Assembly (NCBI RefSeq): GCF_005887095.1
Contig: NZ_PNCI01000010.1
Coordinates: 110,796-174,795 of the forward strand
Direction of reading: 5' to 3'
Length of the DNA stretch: 64,000 nucleotides
Origin: Pseudoalteromonas rubra
GTDB lineage: Bacteria > Pseudomonadota > Gammaproteobacteria > Enterobacterales > Alteromonadaceae
Shown here: piece after piece, positions 55,851 through 64,000 of the stretch
How positions within the stretch are numbered: the stretch's first letter is position 1
How the letters are laid out: each line of letters begins with the position of its first letter
The notes under the pieces: generated by a model
Database searches by the model: none
The model's input: the letters and a program-made list of their open reading frames with translations, nothing else
What the model was told of the DNA's origin: nothing
Position numbers and translations under genes: made by a program

Positions 55851-56219
55851 CCTTATAAAACGACCATAGAAACAGGGTAAACAGGCTGGTGTTTGCCCTG
55901 ACGTCTGTAACTATGAAATTTACTAATAGCTGAATGCCTGGTTACTTTATGTGCATTGTCACTAATAACGGTATAAAGGGTGGGAAATAAAATGCCCAGC
56001 GCAGTCTTAAACCTTAATTTGTATCTTTTTTGTTTTATATTTGTGTTTTAGTTGATCTATGTGAACAAATCCTTGCAGTGTGCTTACGATAACCTATCAT
56101 TTTTTCTATTAACAAAAGTCATGTACTTTCATCGCAAATTGGATTTTAAAAAGCCCGATCAGGCGCTACACTAACCTTGCTTGATAACTCAAAACGTCAA
56201 AGGAAGTGTGTCTATCATC
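55851..56219. other. Intergenic region with a terminator-like hairpin
   Basis: A hairpin CAGGGTAAACA (55873-55883) / TGTTTGCCCTG (55890-55900) follows the DJ-1 gene; no T-run. The rest is AT-rich and holds the promoter of the winged-helix gene. No gene seen. Confidence 0.5.
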
Positions 56220-56630
56220 ATGAAGTTAAATGATAATTATGATGCTGACTTTAGCCGTGCAGTATTTGGGCCCTATGAGCTTCACAAAAGGAAAAGGTTG
56301 TTAACATATTGTGGTGAAAGCGTGCGGCTGGAACCTCTTATCTATGACTTATTAGAATATTTTATCTGTCATAGAGATAGAGTGATTGGCCGGGATGAAT
56401 TGTGCCGGGAGATCTGGCAACAAGAGTATGTCGACAACAATGCCATTAACCGGGCTGTTTCCGAGTTACGGCGATGTGTGTCCAAGCACAAGCTTGGCGT
56501 TGACGTGATCAGAACGCATTATCGCAAGGGCTATAGCTTCAACCTGATGGTTGAACTGGATCCCAGACCAAACCCGTTCCGTTGGATAGCTAAGTGGTTT
56601 CATCAGGCTGTGCCATGCAAAGAACAGTGA
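56220..56630 (+). CDS. Stand-alone winged-helix (OmpR/CadC-type) regulator
   Basis: 136 residues from ATG 56220; AGGAAG lies 13 bases upstream, a little far, and a TTG at 56181 is a poorer start. The winged helix covers about 15-110: FGPYELHKRKRLLTYCGESVRLEP, RVIGRDELCREIWQQEYVDNNAINRAVSELRRCV and the wing IRTHYRKGYSF. There is no receiver domain and no clear membrane segment; the tail (about 25 residues) is short. How it senses a signal is not evident. Confidence 0.82.
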   Translation: MKLNDNYDADFSRAVFGPYELHKRKRLLTYCGESVRLEPLIYDLLEYFICHRDRVIGRDELCREIWQQEYVDNNAINRAVSELRRCVSKHKLGVDVIRTHYRKGYSFNLMVELDPRPNPFRWIAKWFHQAVPCKEQ

Positions 56631-56919
56631 TCAGTCAGAACCTGACTTTTTTCAAAAGTCTTGTGGGCCTGCGTCGCTCACACTGGTCGTGCTTAATATC
56701 TATATTTTTCTCATTGGGTTAGTGGATTTATAGCTCAATCAATGTTCAATCAACCATGCGTGCTGGTGGCGGGTTAATTTTGTCGATTTACCTGCCCACA
56801 TTAATCCGCTTAGTGTGTAATTATGCCTTTCCCTCTTTTGCACTAAACACTTACGTTTTTTACGATAAAACCAGGGTGTGGTAAACTGGGTAAAACCAAA
56901 GGACTACTCAGGTAACACT

Positions 56920-57339
56920 ATGGCACCGCCACTTCAACAACTGACTCACTGGTTTTGTGCTTTGCCGCAGGGCCACAGACACGTGCTGACTGACACATTA
57001 AGCGGGGTCTTTACGGAATTAAATGACTGCCCGACACCTTTAAAAGAACAGCGACTGGTTGAGTTATTGACTCATCAGGCAAGCAATACCAATGTGTTTG
57101 CCCTGATCCTTAATCTGCGTACACATATTGAGCATGCGTTTACGGTACAGACCGACCAGCTCCCCAAGCTGGCGACGGCGCAGGATCTGCTTTTTTATAG
57201 TCGGGCACAGGATGCGAAAATGCTGCGAAAAATTGCCGATGAACAATGGCATTGGCAGCAATCACGCGACTCATGGTTAAAATTAAAGCAAGAATACCTG
57301 TCTTTGCAGTATGTACGCCGCTGGTTGCACACAAACTGA
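56920..57339 (+). CDS. Uncharacterised helical protein before the two-component pair
   Basis: 139 residues from ATG 56920 (AGGTAA upstream); the frame is open to 56878. Mostly alpha-helical with several Trp residues, no signal peptide, no recognised family. It is 72 bases upstream of the response regulator on the same strand and may be part of that operon. Confidence 0.6.
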   Translation: MAPPLQQLTHWFCALPQGHRHVLTDTLSGVFTELNDCPTPLKEQRLVELLTHQASNTNVFALILNLRTHIEHAFTVQTDQLPKLATAQDLLFYSRAQDAKMLRKIADEQWHWQQSRDSWLKLKQEYLSLQYVRRWLHTN

Positions 57340-57411
57340 CCTGGTTTTCACATTGCTTTCACGAATTTCGCGTTAGCTTTTAGGTATATTCCGACGAACG
57401 TGGTGGCCGGT

Positions 57412-58107
57412 ATGGCGCAAATAAAAGTACTGCTGATTGAGGACAACCAGGATCTTAGCCTGAACATAGGTGAATACTTTGAGTCGCAGGGCGCGGTCAT
57501 CGACTTTGCTTACACCGGAGAGCTGGGTGTGCAACTTGCCTTGGAACAATTCTACGATTGTGTGGTCCTAGATGTGATGCTACCCAAAATGGATGGATTG
57601 GCTGTCTGTCAGCAACTCAGAGCAGAAGCCAATCGCCATATTCCCATCATTATGCTCACTGCCCGCGACACGCTTGATGACAAACTTAACGGTTTTTCTT
57701 TGGGGGTAGACGACTATCTGACCAAGCCTTTTGCTCTTGAAGAGTTATGGGTGCGTTGCAATGCTTTGGCCAAAAGACACTTACTTAATAGTGAACACAC
57801 ACTATCTTTGGGTCGTGATGAAAAAGCGCTATCACTTAATAGTCAGACTCAACATATTGAGCGTGCCGGGTGTGAAGTGACGCTTCAGCCTATTCCATTT
57901 AAAATTTTGCGTTTACTGATGGAGCATCATCCTCGCGCGCTGAGTCGCAGTGAGTTGTGTGACAGGATCTGGGGAGATGAACCGACGGATTCTGATGCAT
58001 TACGCTCGCATATTTATCAGCTTCGCAAAGCGATAGACAAGCCATTTAGCAGTCCGATCATCAAAACAATACACGGCATTGGGTTCGCTCTGGATATAAA
58101 AGGATAA
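57412..58107 (+). CDS. OmpR-family response regulator
   Basis: 231 residues from ATG 57412 (a GTG at 57400 in frame is an alternative). Receiver domain about 1-120 with acidic pocket IEDNQD, phospho-Asp in VVLDVMLPKMDG, Thr in MLTARD and Lys in LTKPF. DNA-binding winged helix about 130-230 (LSRSELCDRIWGDEPTDSDALRSHIYQLRKAI, wing IKTIHGIGFAL). It pairs with the kinase 6 bases downstream. Confidence 0.95.
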   Translation: MAQIKVLLIEDNQDLSLNIGEYFESQGAVIDFAYTGELGVQLALEQFYDCVVLDVMLPKMDGLAVCQQLRAEANRHIPIIMLTARDTLDDKLNGFSLGVDDYLTKPFALEELWVRCNALAKRHLLNSEHTLSLGRDEKALSLNSQTQHIERAGCEVTLQPIPFKILRLLMEHHPRALSRSELCDRIWGDEPTDSDALRSHIYQLRKAIDKPFSSPIIKTIHGIGFALDIKG

Positions 58108-58113
58108 TTCAGC

Positions 58114-59364
58114 ATGAAAGCTACTCAGTTACGCAACCGGATTGTCGCTTTTTTTGTCGGCATAGCGTTATTTATTAGTGCCCTGTTTGGTGCGGCTAGC
58201 TTTTTATTTGCGTACAGCATAGAAGACAGGTTTTTTATTTATTTGCTGGATGATGAGGCGCAGACCGTTGCTGCGCAACTTGAATCTGGCCTTGAAGCCA
58301 GGCCCAGGCTCGACTTTATTCGCTATTACCCTGAAAAGCATGAATTACCGACAATCATTCGGGAAGTACTTGAGGATGAACCAAATCGGATCGAGTTTAG
58401 CGGCGAAAACGACACCCATTACCATCTCAAGCAGATACCCGCAGGCTATTTACTGGCTGAAGTCAGTGAGCAGCTGGTGGTGCGTAAGATCAAAGGTGGC
58501 ATGTTGAAGTTTATTTTGGTGCTGTTTGGCGGTGTTCTGGTACTGGCGTTGATATTGGCTTTTACTTCTCTGGTGATGGCAAAGCGTCTGATAAAACCGC
58601 TGGATACTTTGGTTAAAATTGTAGAAGACGCGCCAGTAGAGCGCTTGCCGCAGAATTTCTCCGGGCAGTTTGTCAATGATGAAATTGGTGCATTCGCCAG
58701 AACACTGGAGCATGCCTTGTCTCGTATTCGGCGTTTTATCAGCCGCGAGCAGGCATTCACTCGGGATGTTTCTCATGAGTTAAGAACACCGGTGGCCATT
58801 ACCCAAAGCTCGCTGACTTTACTCAGACAAACGCCACTAACCGACAAGCAGGCAGAGCTGGTGGGGCGGATTGCCGATGCTCAGCATCAGATTACCCAAA
58901 GCCTGGAAGTCTTACTGGCATTGGCCCGCGAAGAAACCTTAGCTGATGCGAATACCCGGGTGTTACCTGTGGTTGAACAGGTTATCTTAAGCCAGGCAGA
59001 AAAAATTGCTGGTAAAGACATAGAGGTAGAGGTCGACATCGCTGCAAAGCTGGAGTTACCCATTGCCCCCAGTGCATTACGGCTGTTGCTGAATAACCTG
59101 ATCGGCAATGCATTTACCCATATTCGTAGCGGCGTAGTCACCATAGAAGGACACGCACAGACAATTATGGTATCGGATACAGGGGAAGGTATTACCGCAG
59201 ACCTGTTGAAAACGCTGTTTGAGCCCGGTGCAAAAGGTCCCGATAGTGAAGGAATGGGCATGGGGCTTTCCATGGTTAAGCGCCTGTGCGAAAAACTCGA
59301 CATTGAGCTGAGTGTTTCCAGCTCAGATTCAGGCAGTGCGTTTTGTCTGAAGTTTCCTGGCTGA
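58114..59364 (+). CDS. Sensor histidine kinase
   Basis: 416 residues. TM1 about 10-33, a short periplasmic loop (about 35-130), TM2 about 132-158, HAMP about 158-212, HisKA with phospho-His in DVSHELRTPVAI, HATPase with LLNNLIGNAFTHI, SDTGEGI and GMGLSMVKRL. The small sensor loop and layout resemble QseC/PhoQ-like kinases. Cognate regulator is the upstream gene; signal unknown. Confidence 0.94.
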   Translation: MKATQLRNRIVAFFVGIALFISALFGAASFLFAYSIEDRFFIYLLDDEAQTVAAQLESGLEARPRLDFIRYYPEKHELPTIIREVLEDEPNRIEFSGENDTHYHLKQIPAGYLLAEVSEQLVVRKIKGGMLKFILVLFGGVLVLALILAFTSLVMAKRLIKPLDTLVKIVEDAPVERLPQNFSGQFVNDEIGAFARTLEHALSRIRRFISREQAFTRDVSHELRTPVAITQSSLTLLRQTPLTDKQAELVGRIADAQHQITQSLEVLLALAREETLADANTRVLPVVEQVILSQAEKIAGKDIEVEVDIAAKLELPIAPSALRLLLNNLIGNAFTHIRSGVVTIEGHAQTIMVSDTGEGITADLLKTLFEPGAKGPDSEGMGMGLSMVKRLCEKLDIELSVSSSDSGSAFCLKFPG

Positions 59365-59492
59365 GATAACCGGATCAACCAATAGCTGAGTCTTTATTTA
59401 CTCACATGATGACATTGGGTATCTAGCAAACCACTCAGCCACTTCCAAACAACCCAATCACTTGCAAGCAACTCCGTGACCTCCAGACAACT

Positions 59493-59919
59493 CCGTCATC
59501 CCGGACGCTTGCGAGCCGGGATCTGCTTAAGCACCACACAGCACCGTCCTATTTTAGACGGACCTCACAAACAACTCCGTCATCCCGGACGCTTGCGAGC
59601 CGGGATCTGCTTAAACACCACACAGCACCGTCCTATTTCAGATGGGCCTCACAAACAACCCCGTCATCCGGACGCTTGCGAGCCGGGAACTACTGAAACA
59701 CCACGCAGCACCGTCCTCATTCAGACGGACCTCACAAATAACCCCGTCATCCCGGACGCTTGCGAGCCGGGATCTATTTAAACACCATGCAGCTGTGCCT
59801 TATTCAAGACGCGTCTGATAAACAACCCCGTCATCCCGGACGCTTGCGAGCCGGGAACTACTGAAACACCACACAGCACCGTCCTATTTTAGACAGACCT
59901 AACAAACAACTCCGTCATG
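59493..59919. repeat. Tandem array of 84-bp palindromic repeats (5 copies plus a partial)
   Basis: CCGTCAT starts at 59493, 59577, 59661, 59744, 59828 and 59912, spacing 84, 84, 83, 84 and 84 bases. Each copy has the inverted repeat ATCCCGG-ACGCTTGCGAG-CCGGGAT (with small variants) followed by an A/C-rich spacer with CAGCACCGTCCT. Copies 3 and 5 share CGGGAACTACTGAAACACC while 1 and 2 have CGGGATCTGCTTAA, so two variants are interleaved. A frame running through the array is spurious. Confidence 0.93.
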
Positions 59920-60259
59920 CGGGAAGTCGGCACTATGGATTCCTGGCAAATGAATAAAGCGGTGAGGCCTCGCCACAAATACGATATGCACGGTAATAAG
60001 TCAGGCTGCGTCGCAATCATCACACCTTGCCAAATAGTAAAAATGGGTCTAAAAATACGTTTAAATAACGTTGTTTAGGCAAGGAATGAGTCACGTTGTA
60101 ACGGTTTAAAACAAAAATTACTCATCAAAAAGAAATTCCTACAGCATAAACCCCGCCAGCCGGATACGGCTTGCAGGTAGCGGCCTTGCTCGACAATCGA
60201 TTATGCGTACGCATGAATACTAAAGTGTTGGTATTTTCAATAATGAAGGAGAGGAAATC
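59920..60259. other. Intergenic region after the repeat array
   Basis: Holds the probable promoter of the following membrane-protein gene. No gene or further repeat recognised. Confidence 0.45.
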
Positions 60260-61213
60260 ATGGAAAAGAATACAGTGGACACTGTACTAGAAAACGAGCA
60301 TTTGATTGATTATTTAAGCCAAAAGGCGGCACTTCTCGCTGAAGAAAAATTAATCAAACATGAAGAGCGAAAGAGACAAAACTTACTTGCTACAATCGCT
60401 GTAGTGTCAGTGCTTGGGGTCGGAACACTATACTCAGCTTTAACGCTACTTGTTAAAGATCAGGTGGATGATGCTTTAAAAACAGAAACATTTACAAGCA
60501 ACATGAAAAGTTTGACCAAAGACGCAGTCAAATCTGAGGTTGGTGATATTAAATTACAAATGGACGGATTAATTGCATATCAACAACTATCTGCTTTATC
60601 ACTTAAATTCGACTTAGGCGACTCATTTTCAAACTCTGAAAGAGATACTGCTCTATCACTACTGGCCGAGATCAAGAAATCTGGCAGCTTCGAGGACAAA
60701 GAAGATTTCACTACTCATTTGGAAAACGTTGCAAGTAGCTTTACCTCTGCATTTGAACGAGGCTCAGTTGATAAAATAGATGACTTATTTAGGGCTGAAA
60801 TGGCATCTTCTCGTGATACTACTGTGACAATGCTACAACATTACGGTCGAGCATTGGTTGTGTCACCGGAAATATCAAATAGAGATTCGAATGCATGGGC
60901 TAGATTCAATTTCTACTCCAATGAAGCTGTTCGGTGGGACTATCCTACGCTTGGTACTTTTTATCTTACGCTTGCTGAATACAAACTCAACGGAATGGCC
61001 GGAAGTGAGACGATAAAACAATTACTTGATACATATAAGTATGTTGATAACTCTGATAAAGCCTATTTGGTGAGACTTTACAAAGGACTAAGTGCTCCCG
61101 AAAATTGGCAGAGAACCCCCAATGCGATGGGTCGTGAAATTGGTGAACTGGTGACTGGTATCTCAGAAGAGTACGGAAACTTACTGTCCAACGTAGGGGT
61201 TGATCTGCGCTAA
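60260..61213 (+). CDS. Uncharacterised single-pass membrane protein
   Basis: 317 residues with GGAGAGGAAATC before the ATG. Residues 1-45 are a charged cytoplasmic helix (LAEEKLIKHEERKRQ), one membrane segment is at about 43-66, the rest is an extracytoplasmic or cytoplasmic helical domain rich in Leu/Asp/Ser. No family recognised. Base composition is more AT-rich than the core genes to the left, and it lies between the repeat array and insertion-sequence remnants, suggesting horizontally acquired cargo. Confidence 0.75.
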   Translation: MEKNTVDTVLENEHLIDYLSQKAALLAEEKLIKHEERKRQNLLATIAVVSVLGVGTLYSALTLLVKDQVDDALKTETFTSNMKSLTKDAVKSEVGDIKLQMDGLIAYQQLSALSLKFDLGDSFSNSERDTALSLLAEIKKSGSFEDKEDFTTHLENVASSFTSAFERGSVDKIDDLFRAEMASSRDTTVTMLQHYGRALVVSPEISNRDSNAWARFNFYSNEAVRWDYPTLGTFYLTLAEYKLNGMAGSETIKQLLDTYKYVDNSDKAYLVRLYKGLSAPENWQRTPNAMGREIGELVTGISEEYGNLLSNVGVDLR

Positions 61214-61228
61214 CAAGTGGCTCTGGCG

Positions 61229-61413
61229 TCAATAACTAAATTTCAGTATCTGGCGCTTCCCACATTGCTTGTCTCCGAGTATTGAGTTCAAGGTAACGAC
61301 CACCTTTTTAACGCGGGCAATTAAGGCCATTTTTTCGGCTCTCCTGAGGTGACCAGCTTTTCATATTGCTCTTTGAAAGCGGAGTTGGATTGGAGGGCTG
61401 ACATCATAGCCAT
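61229..61413 (-). pseudogene. IS110-type transposase C-terminal remnant
   Basis: On the minus strand, MAMMSALQSNSAFKEQYEKL followed, after a frameshift in an A6 run, by MALIARVKKVVVTLNSILG and a stop. The two pieces match the usual C-terminus of IS110-family DEDD/serine transposases (AMMSALQSNP...KKVALIACVRK). The rest of the element is missing. Confidence 0.72.
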
Positions 61414-61418
61414 AGGGG

Positions 61419-61463
61419 AGTTTAGGTGGCACCCTCCCCAAACTGGCGTACAGGGTGTATGCC
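61419..61463. repeat. 45-bp dispersed repeat, copy 1
   Basis: Begins AGTTTAGGTGGCACCC and ends ACAGGGTGTATGCC. Copies 2 (62555-62599, 40 of 45 identical) and 3 (63685-63729, more diverged) lie 1136 and 1130 bases apart. Copy 1 is the end of the deleted element at 61427-61719. Confidence 0.88.
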
Positions 61464-61719
61464 AAACCGTCGGTTCATACGTCTAATTTTGTGCTTTGCA
61501 GCAGCAGAGCTTTTCATATTTCGATCCAGCCCAGTAGGTGAAAGTTGATTGCTATCGAGCAAAGCTTCGATTGCCAGCATTAATGAACCAAGACGCCGTG
61601 CATGAACTTGGGGGCAGTTTTTTCTGAGCATATCGTGTAGGATGGGTGATTACGTATGGTGTTGTTATCTGGTTCGTTTTCTGATAAATAAGTGAGATAA
61701 AACAATGCCGAGGGTGCCA
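61427..61719 (-). mobile_element. Internally deleted insertion sequence (MITE-like)
   Basis: TGGCACCCTC at 61427-61436 is repeated inverted (GAGGGTGCCA) at 61710-61719, 10 of 10. Inside, on the minus strand, a 69-codon frame (61422-61631) starts like an IS4-family transposase N-terminus (RLGSLMLAIEALLDSNQLS, MKSSAAAKHKIRRM) and then jumps to the element's far end. The transposase core is missing, so the element cannot move itself. Confidence 0.72.
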
Positions 61720-61790
61720 TCATCTTAATTTTAAATATCTGGTGATTCCTCAGACAACCACGTTATTTTTCAGGCCACACGGAGTTAAAG

Positions 61791-62522
61791 ATGAGAATAG
61801 CCGTAGCGCAAAGTAGTTCAATAAGAGGTAACGTTAGCCTGAATATGGAAAATCACCTCAGGTTTATCCGGCAAGCTAGTCGTCTTGATGTTGATTATTT
61901 AGTTTTTCCAGAACTATCCCTATCTGGTTACGAGCCTGACTTAGCAAAAGAGCTCGCTTTTATAGACAATGATCCGCGTCTAGAGCCACTAGTTGAAGCC
62001 GCTATAAAATACCAAATATCTGTCGGTGTTGGTGCACCTTTGCAATCGGAAGGGCTACCTAAGATCGGTTTGATCTTAGTTCACCATACTGGTGCAGTAG
62101 ACAGGTATGAAAAAATACATCTTCACGAAGGCGAAGAGGTGTTTTTTGGTAGTGGTGATAAACATCACATGTTTAGCTTAGGTCAAGATACCGTCGCAAA
62201 TGCGATTTGTGCAGATACAATAAATCCAGAGCACGCAGAGTTTTGTCATAAAGCTGGCGCAACTATTTATATTGCGGGCGTTTTGATCACCCCTGAAGGT
62301 TATGGCAAAGACTCTAAGAAGTGGGCAACATATGCATCGGAGTATGGAATGGTAGTCGCTATAGCTAATTACAGTCAGCCGAGTGGTGGTTTGGCATCAT
62401 CAGGTAAAAGTGCAATCTGGTACAAAGATAATTTGTTGGCTCAGGCTGGGGAGAGTGGAGATGCCCTTGTCTTAGTTGATAATAGAAGTGGAGTTTGGCT
62501 TGGCGAGGTGCATGAAATATAA
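61791..62522 (+). CDS. Nitrilase-superfamily carbon-nitrogen hydrolase
   Basis: 243 residues, close to family size. The catalytic triad is visible: Glu41 (FPELSLSGYEP), Lys108 (YEKIHL) and Cys140 (NAICADTINPEHAE). The family hydrolyses amides or nitriles in the cytoplasm; the subgroup (N-carbamoyl-, omega-amidase-like, or NAD synthetase-like) cannot be assigned. AT-rich, isolated and flanked by copies of the 45-bp element, so likely accessory cargo. Confidence 0.87.
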   Translation: MRIAVAQSSSIRGNVSLNMENHLRFIRQASRLDVDYLVFPELSLSGYEPDLAKELAFIDNDPRLEPLVEAAIKYQISVGVGAPLQSEGLPKIGLILVHHTGAVDRYEKIHLHEGEEVFFGSGDKHHMFSLGQDTVANAICADTINPEHAEFCHKAGATIYIAGVLITPEGYGKDSKKWATYASEYGMVVAIANYSQPSGGLASSGKSAIWYKDNLLAQAGESGDALVLVDNRSGVWLGEVHEI

Positions 62523-63013
62523 CAAAAACATCAACCTGGTGCCTTCCCACGGTGAGTTTAGGTAACACCCACCCCAAACTGATGTACAGGGTGTATGCCG
62601 TCTAGCTTTAGGTGATACTCAAAGGATTGAGGACAATGGACTATGCCGGCTGCAAGGAAGAAGCAGGTCAACAGTCTTGCATTTCCAAGTTGAAGCCGCT
62701 CACAATTAGGCTGTGAACTTATGGTTGGGTGTGGATAAAAACTTGTTATTGTATTCCAAGTAATAAGATACCGTACCATGTGTCTCAATAATCACTCGCC
62801 CCTTTCTTCACCCGGCTGCGCTTCTCATCGCATCCACGGACTCTGGCTTCTTTGTTATAATTTCCAAACAAACCACAGTTGTGTTAATTTGAGAATAAAA
62901 CTACACAAATCAAAAGTTTAAACAAGAAAGCTTGACATGTTACACGACAGCGGTTAATTTTTAGTTGCTCAAAATGAGCACATGAAAATATAAAGTTAAA
63001 AAGGAATGTTTAC
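62523..63013. other. Spacer with IS-derived repeat copy 2
   Basis: Contains the repeat at 62555-62599 and an inverted GGTTGGGTGT at 62723-62732 that may be its other end. A minus-strand frame at 62558-62788 covers it but has no family features. The right end holds the promoter of the 63014 gene. Confidence 0.5.
62555..62732. mobile_element. Possible second deleted copy of the same element
   Basis: The 45-bp repeat copy 2 (with ACACCCACCCC) has an approximate inverted counterpart GGTTGGGTGT at 62723-62732. The span would be about 180 bases with no transposase left. Weaker than copy 1 because the ends match imperfectly. Confidence 0.45.
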
Positions 63014-63391
63014 ATGAAAAAATTAAAAGCACTTGCCATTGTCGCTGGCACTCTTTTCACAGGCTCAGCATTTGCAGCCAACTTAACTTGCTCTGTTTAT
63101 GTTGCTAATGGCGGTTTTACCAGTGGAAACGGTACGAGCAGCTGTTCTGGTGTCGATTTTACTAATAATAACTCAGCCAGGGCCTTATTTTCTATTGGCA
63201 ATGTATCTAAATCCATCAAAGAAATTCGCTGGAGCGGTATTAGCTGTACCGGCGGTATAGCTTGTAATACACGGGTACGCGCATTCTCTTCAGCCTCTGC
63301 TTCAGCGCTCATATTGTATAAAGATGGCACCTGGGAAAAAACGAATACCGCCACCGCTTCCTATGAAAATGAGCCGGGCACGCCATTTTAA
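63014..63391 (+). CDS. Small secreted protein of unknown function
   Basis: 125 residues, AAAGGAATGTTTAC before the ATG. Signal peptide about 1-21 (ending AFAA). The mature part is rich in Ser, Asn, Gly and Ala with four Cys (LTCSVY, SSCSGV, ISCTGGIACN), suggesting two disulfides. No family recognised; it may be an extracellular beta-structured protein. Confidence 0.7.
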   Translation: MKKLKALAIVAGTLFTGSAFAANLTCSVYVANGGFTSGNGTSSCSGVDFTNNNSARALFSIGNVSKSIKEIRWSGISCTGGIACNTRVRAFSSASASALILYKDGTWEKTNTATASYENEPGTPF

Positions 63392-63401
63392 TCTGAATTT
63401 T

Positions 63402-63418
63402 GGGCCTTACAAAGGCCC
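63402..63418 (+). terminator. Hairpin after the small secreted protein gene
   Basis: GGGCCTT and AAGGCCC form a 7-base stem with loop ACA; the following run TCTCCCCTCC has few T residues. Confidence 0.55.
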
Positions 63419-63821
63419 TCTCCCCTCCATTACCTTATGCCGTCAAATCCAAGTGCAGTCCATACTTAAACCCTGCATATACTGGGCAGGATAGATAATT
63501 AAAACAATGACCAAACTCTCAAAGGTAAAAACTGCGGCAGGATGTCGTTTGGAATCTTATTAGATGGAAAATAGCTCCTGCCGAAAACAATTTAGCTTCT
63601 TTTATTAGCAGCCCCATTGAACTCAGAAAGAGCTTTCCTGGCATTTTCATGCTCTTTTTCATATGCTTCTTTTGTCATACAACAAGTTTAAGTGACACCC
63701 AACCCAAATTGGCGTATAAGGTGTACCTTTTATGGTTACTCTAGTGGTGCACTTCAATTTATAACATAGGTATAAAAGCTAAATTATATCTGTAATTTTT
63801 CATTAGTTTAGGAGTAATGTA
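63419..63821. other. Spacer with repeat copy 3
   Basis: Contains the 45-bp repeat copy 3 at 63685-63729, no partner end seen. Nothing else recognised. Confidence 0.45.
63685..63729. repeat. 45-bp dispersed repeat, copy 3
   Basis: AGTTTAAGTGACACCCAACC onward, alignable without gaps to copies 1 and 2 but more diverged, especially in its last 15 bases. Confidence 0.75.
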
Positions 63822-63995
63822 TTGTCTTACGCAGAGACTAGCTGCCTGTGTGGTTCTGTCAAAGTCACGGCAGAAAGCATCAACCCTAACTTCACAGTTT
63901 GTCATTGTCAGTCATGTCGAACTTGGGGTGGTGCACCATTTTTCGCAGTTAAATGTGGAACTCAAGTGAAGATCGAGGGTGTAGTGGTCAACTAA
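63822..63995 (+). pseudogene. GFA-family protein, truncated
   Basis: TTG at 63822 with AGGAG seven bases upstream. 57 codons against about 120-140 in the family. Zinc-binding CLCGSV and VCHCQSCRTWGG are intact, but the frame ends right after KIEG with a stop at 63993. The family (glutathione-dependent formaldehyde-activating enzyme-like) needs a C-terminal CxxCG that is missing. Truncation by an element at the window edge is likely. Confidence 0.72.
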
Positions 63996-64000
63996 AATTG
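63980..64000. mobile_element. Possible insertion-sequence end at the right edge
   Basis: TGTAGTGGTCAACTAAAATTG begins exactly where the GFA frame stops resembling its family. It looks like an IS3-type terminal inverted repeat as I remember such ends. The transposase would lie outside the window. Confidence 0.35.

Noticed and set aside
59476..59781. 101-codon frame through the repeat array
   Set aside because: It is repeat sequence translated in a multiple-of-three period; no ribosome binding site or protein features.
62558..62788. 76-codon minus-strand ORF
   Set aside because: Its end is the 45-bp IS repeat read as protein; the rest matches no transposase I recognise.
60260..63821. Integron-like cassette array (single genes separated by a recurring 45-bp repeat)
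   Set aside because: The repeats lack attC core boxes and do not directly abut the genes; copy 1 is clearly the end of a deleted insertion sequence.

Overview
The window looks like chromosomal DNA of a marine gammaproteobacterium, most likely Pseudoalteromonas. The indications are an alterochromide-like aryl-polyene lipopeptide operon, a GlyGly-CTERM metalloprotease, a PKD/chitin-binding serine protease, a GH5 cellulase with an N-terminal CBM5/12-like domain, SoxR-type promoters and many sensory and secretion genes. The genus is inferred from gene content; no rRNA or marker gene is present.

Region 1 (1-21.7 kb, all minus strand) is one tightly coupled operon. In transcription order: an MIO-type aromatic amino acid ammonia-lyase, an acyl carrier protein, a MaoC-like dehydratase, an ACP-adenylation fusion ligase, a long ketosynthase with a degenerate second half, an ABC-2 ATPase and permease, a FabZ-like dehydratase, a FabG-like ketoreductase, a degenerate SDR-like protein, a type II thioesterase, another SDR and a large NRPS that runs off the left edge. 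The logic is: deaminate an aromatic amino acid (probably tyrosine to 4-coumarate), activate it, extend it iteratively to an aryl polyene acid, then hand that to the NRPS (C-A-T-C-A-T-C-A-T-E...) as the N-acyl cap. The module 1 specificity code reads as aromatic, which does not match the Thr I expect first in alterochromides, so the product may be a relative and not alterochromide itself. No halogenase is in the window.

Region 2 (21.9-33.7 kb) holds a GIN-domain secreted protein, a DUF2141 lipoprotein, two genes behind near-identical SoxR-type promoters (a VOC-family protein with a 26-codon upstream ORF, and an MFS transporter), a CadC-like regulator, an orphan RiPP-like precursor peptide preceded by a heptanucleotide tandem repeat, a PQQ-like beta-propeller protein, small proteins, a GH5 cellulase, and two decayed genes (a glutathione S-transferase with an internal deletion and a frameshifted DUF2809 gene).

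Region 3 (33.9-47.4 kb) has UDP-galactopyranose mutase plus a glycosyltransferase (galactofuranose pathway), two secreted proteases, an amino-acid-type periplasmic binding protein, an unknown HTH protein with a TPR neighbour, a lipoprotein/regulator deletion scar, a divergent LysR/flavin reductase pair and tRNA-Ala(GGC).

Region 4 (47.5-59.4 kb) is signalling: a cupin, a Cache hybrid histidine kinase, a di-haem peroxidase overlapping a PAS-GGDEF-EAL protein, DUF3293, a DJ-1/PfpI-TPR protein, a stand-alone winged-helix regulator and an OmpR/sensor kinase pair.

Region 5 (59.4-64 kb) is accessory: an array of about 5 palindromic 84-bp repeats, then AT-rich single genes (membrane protein, nitrilase-family amidase, small secreted protein, truncated GFA protein) between insertion-sequence remnants (IS110-type C-terminus, a 293-bp internally deleted element with inverted ends, and two more copies of its 45-bp end). 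The last 21 bases may be the end of another IS.
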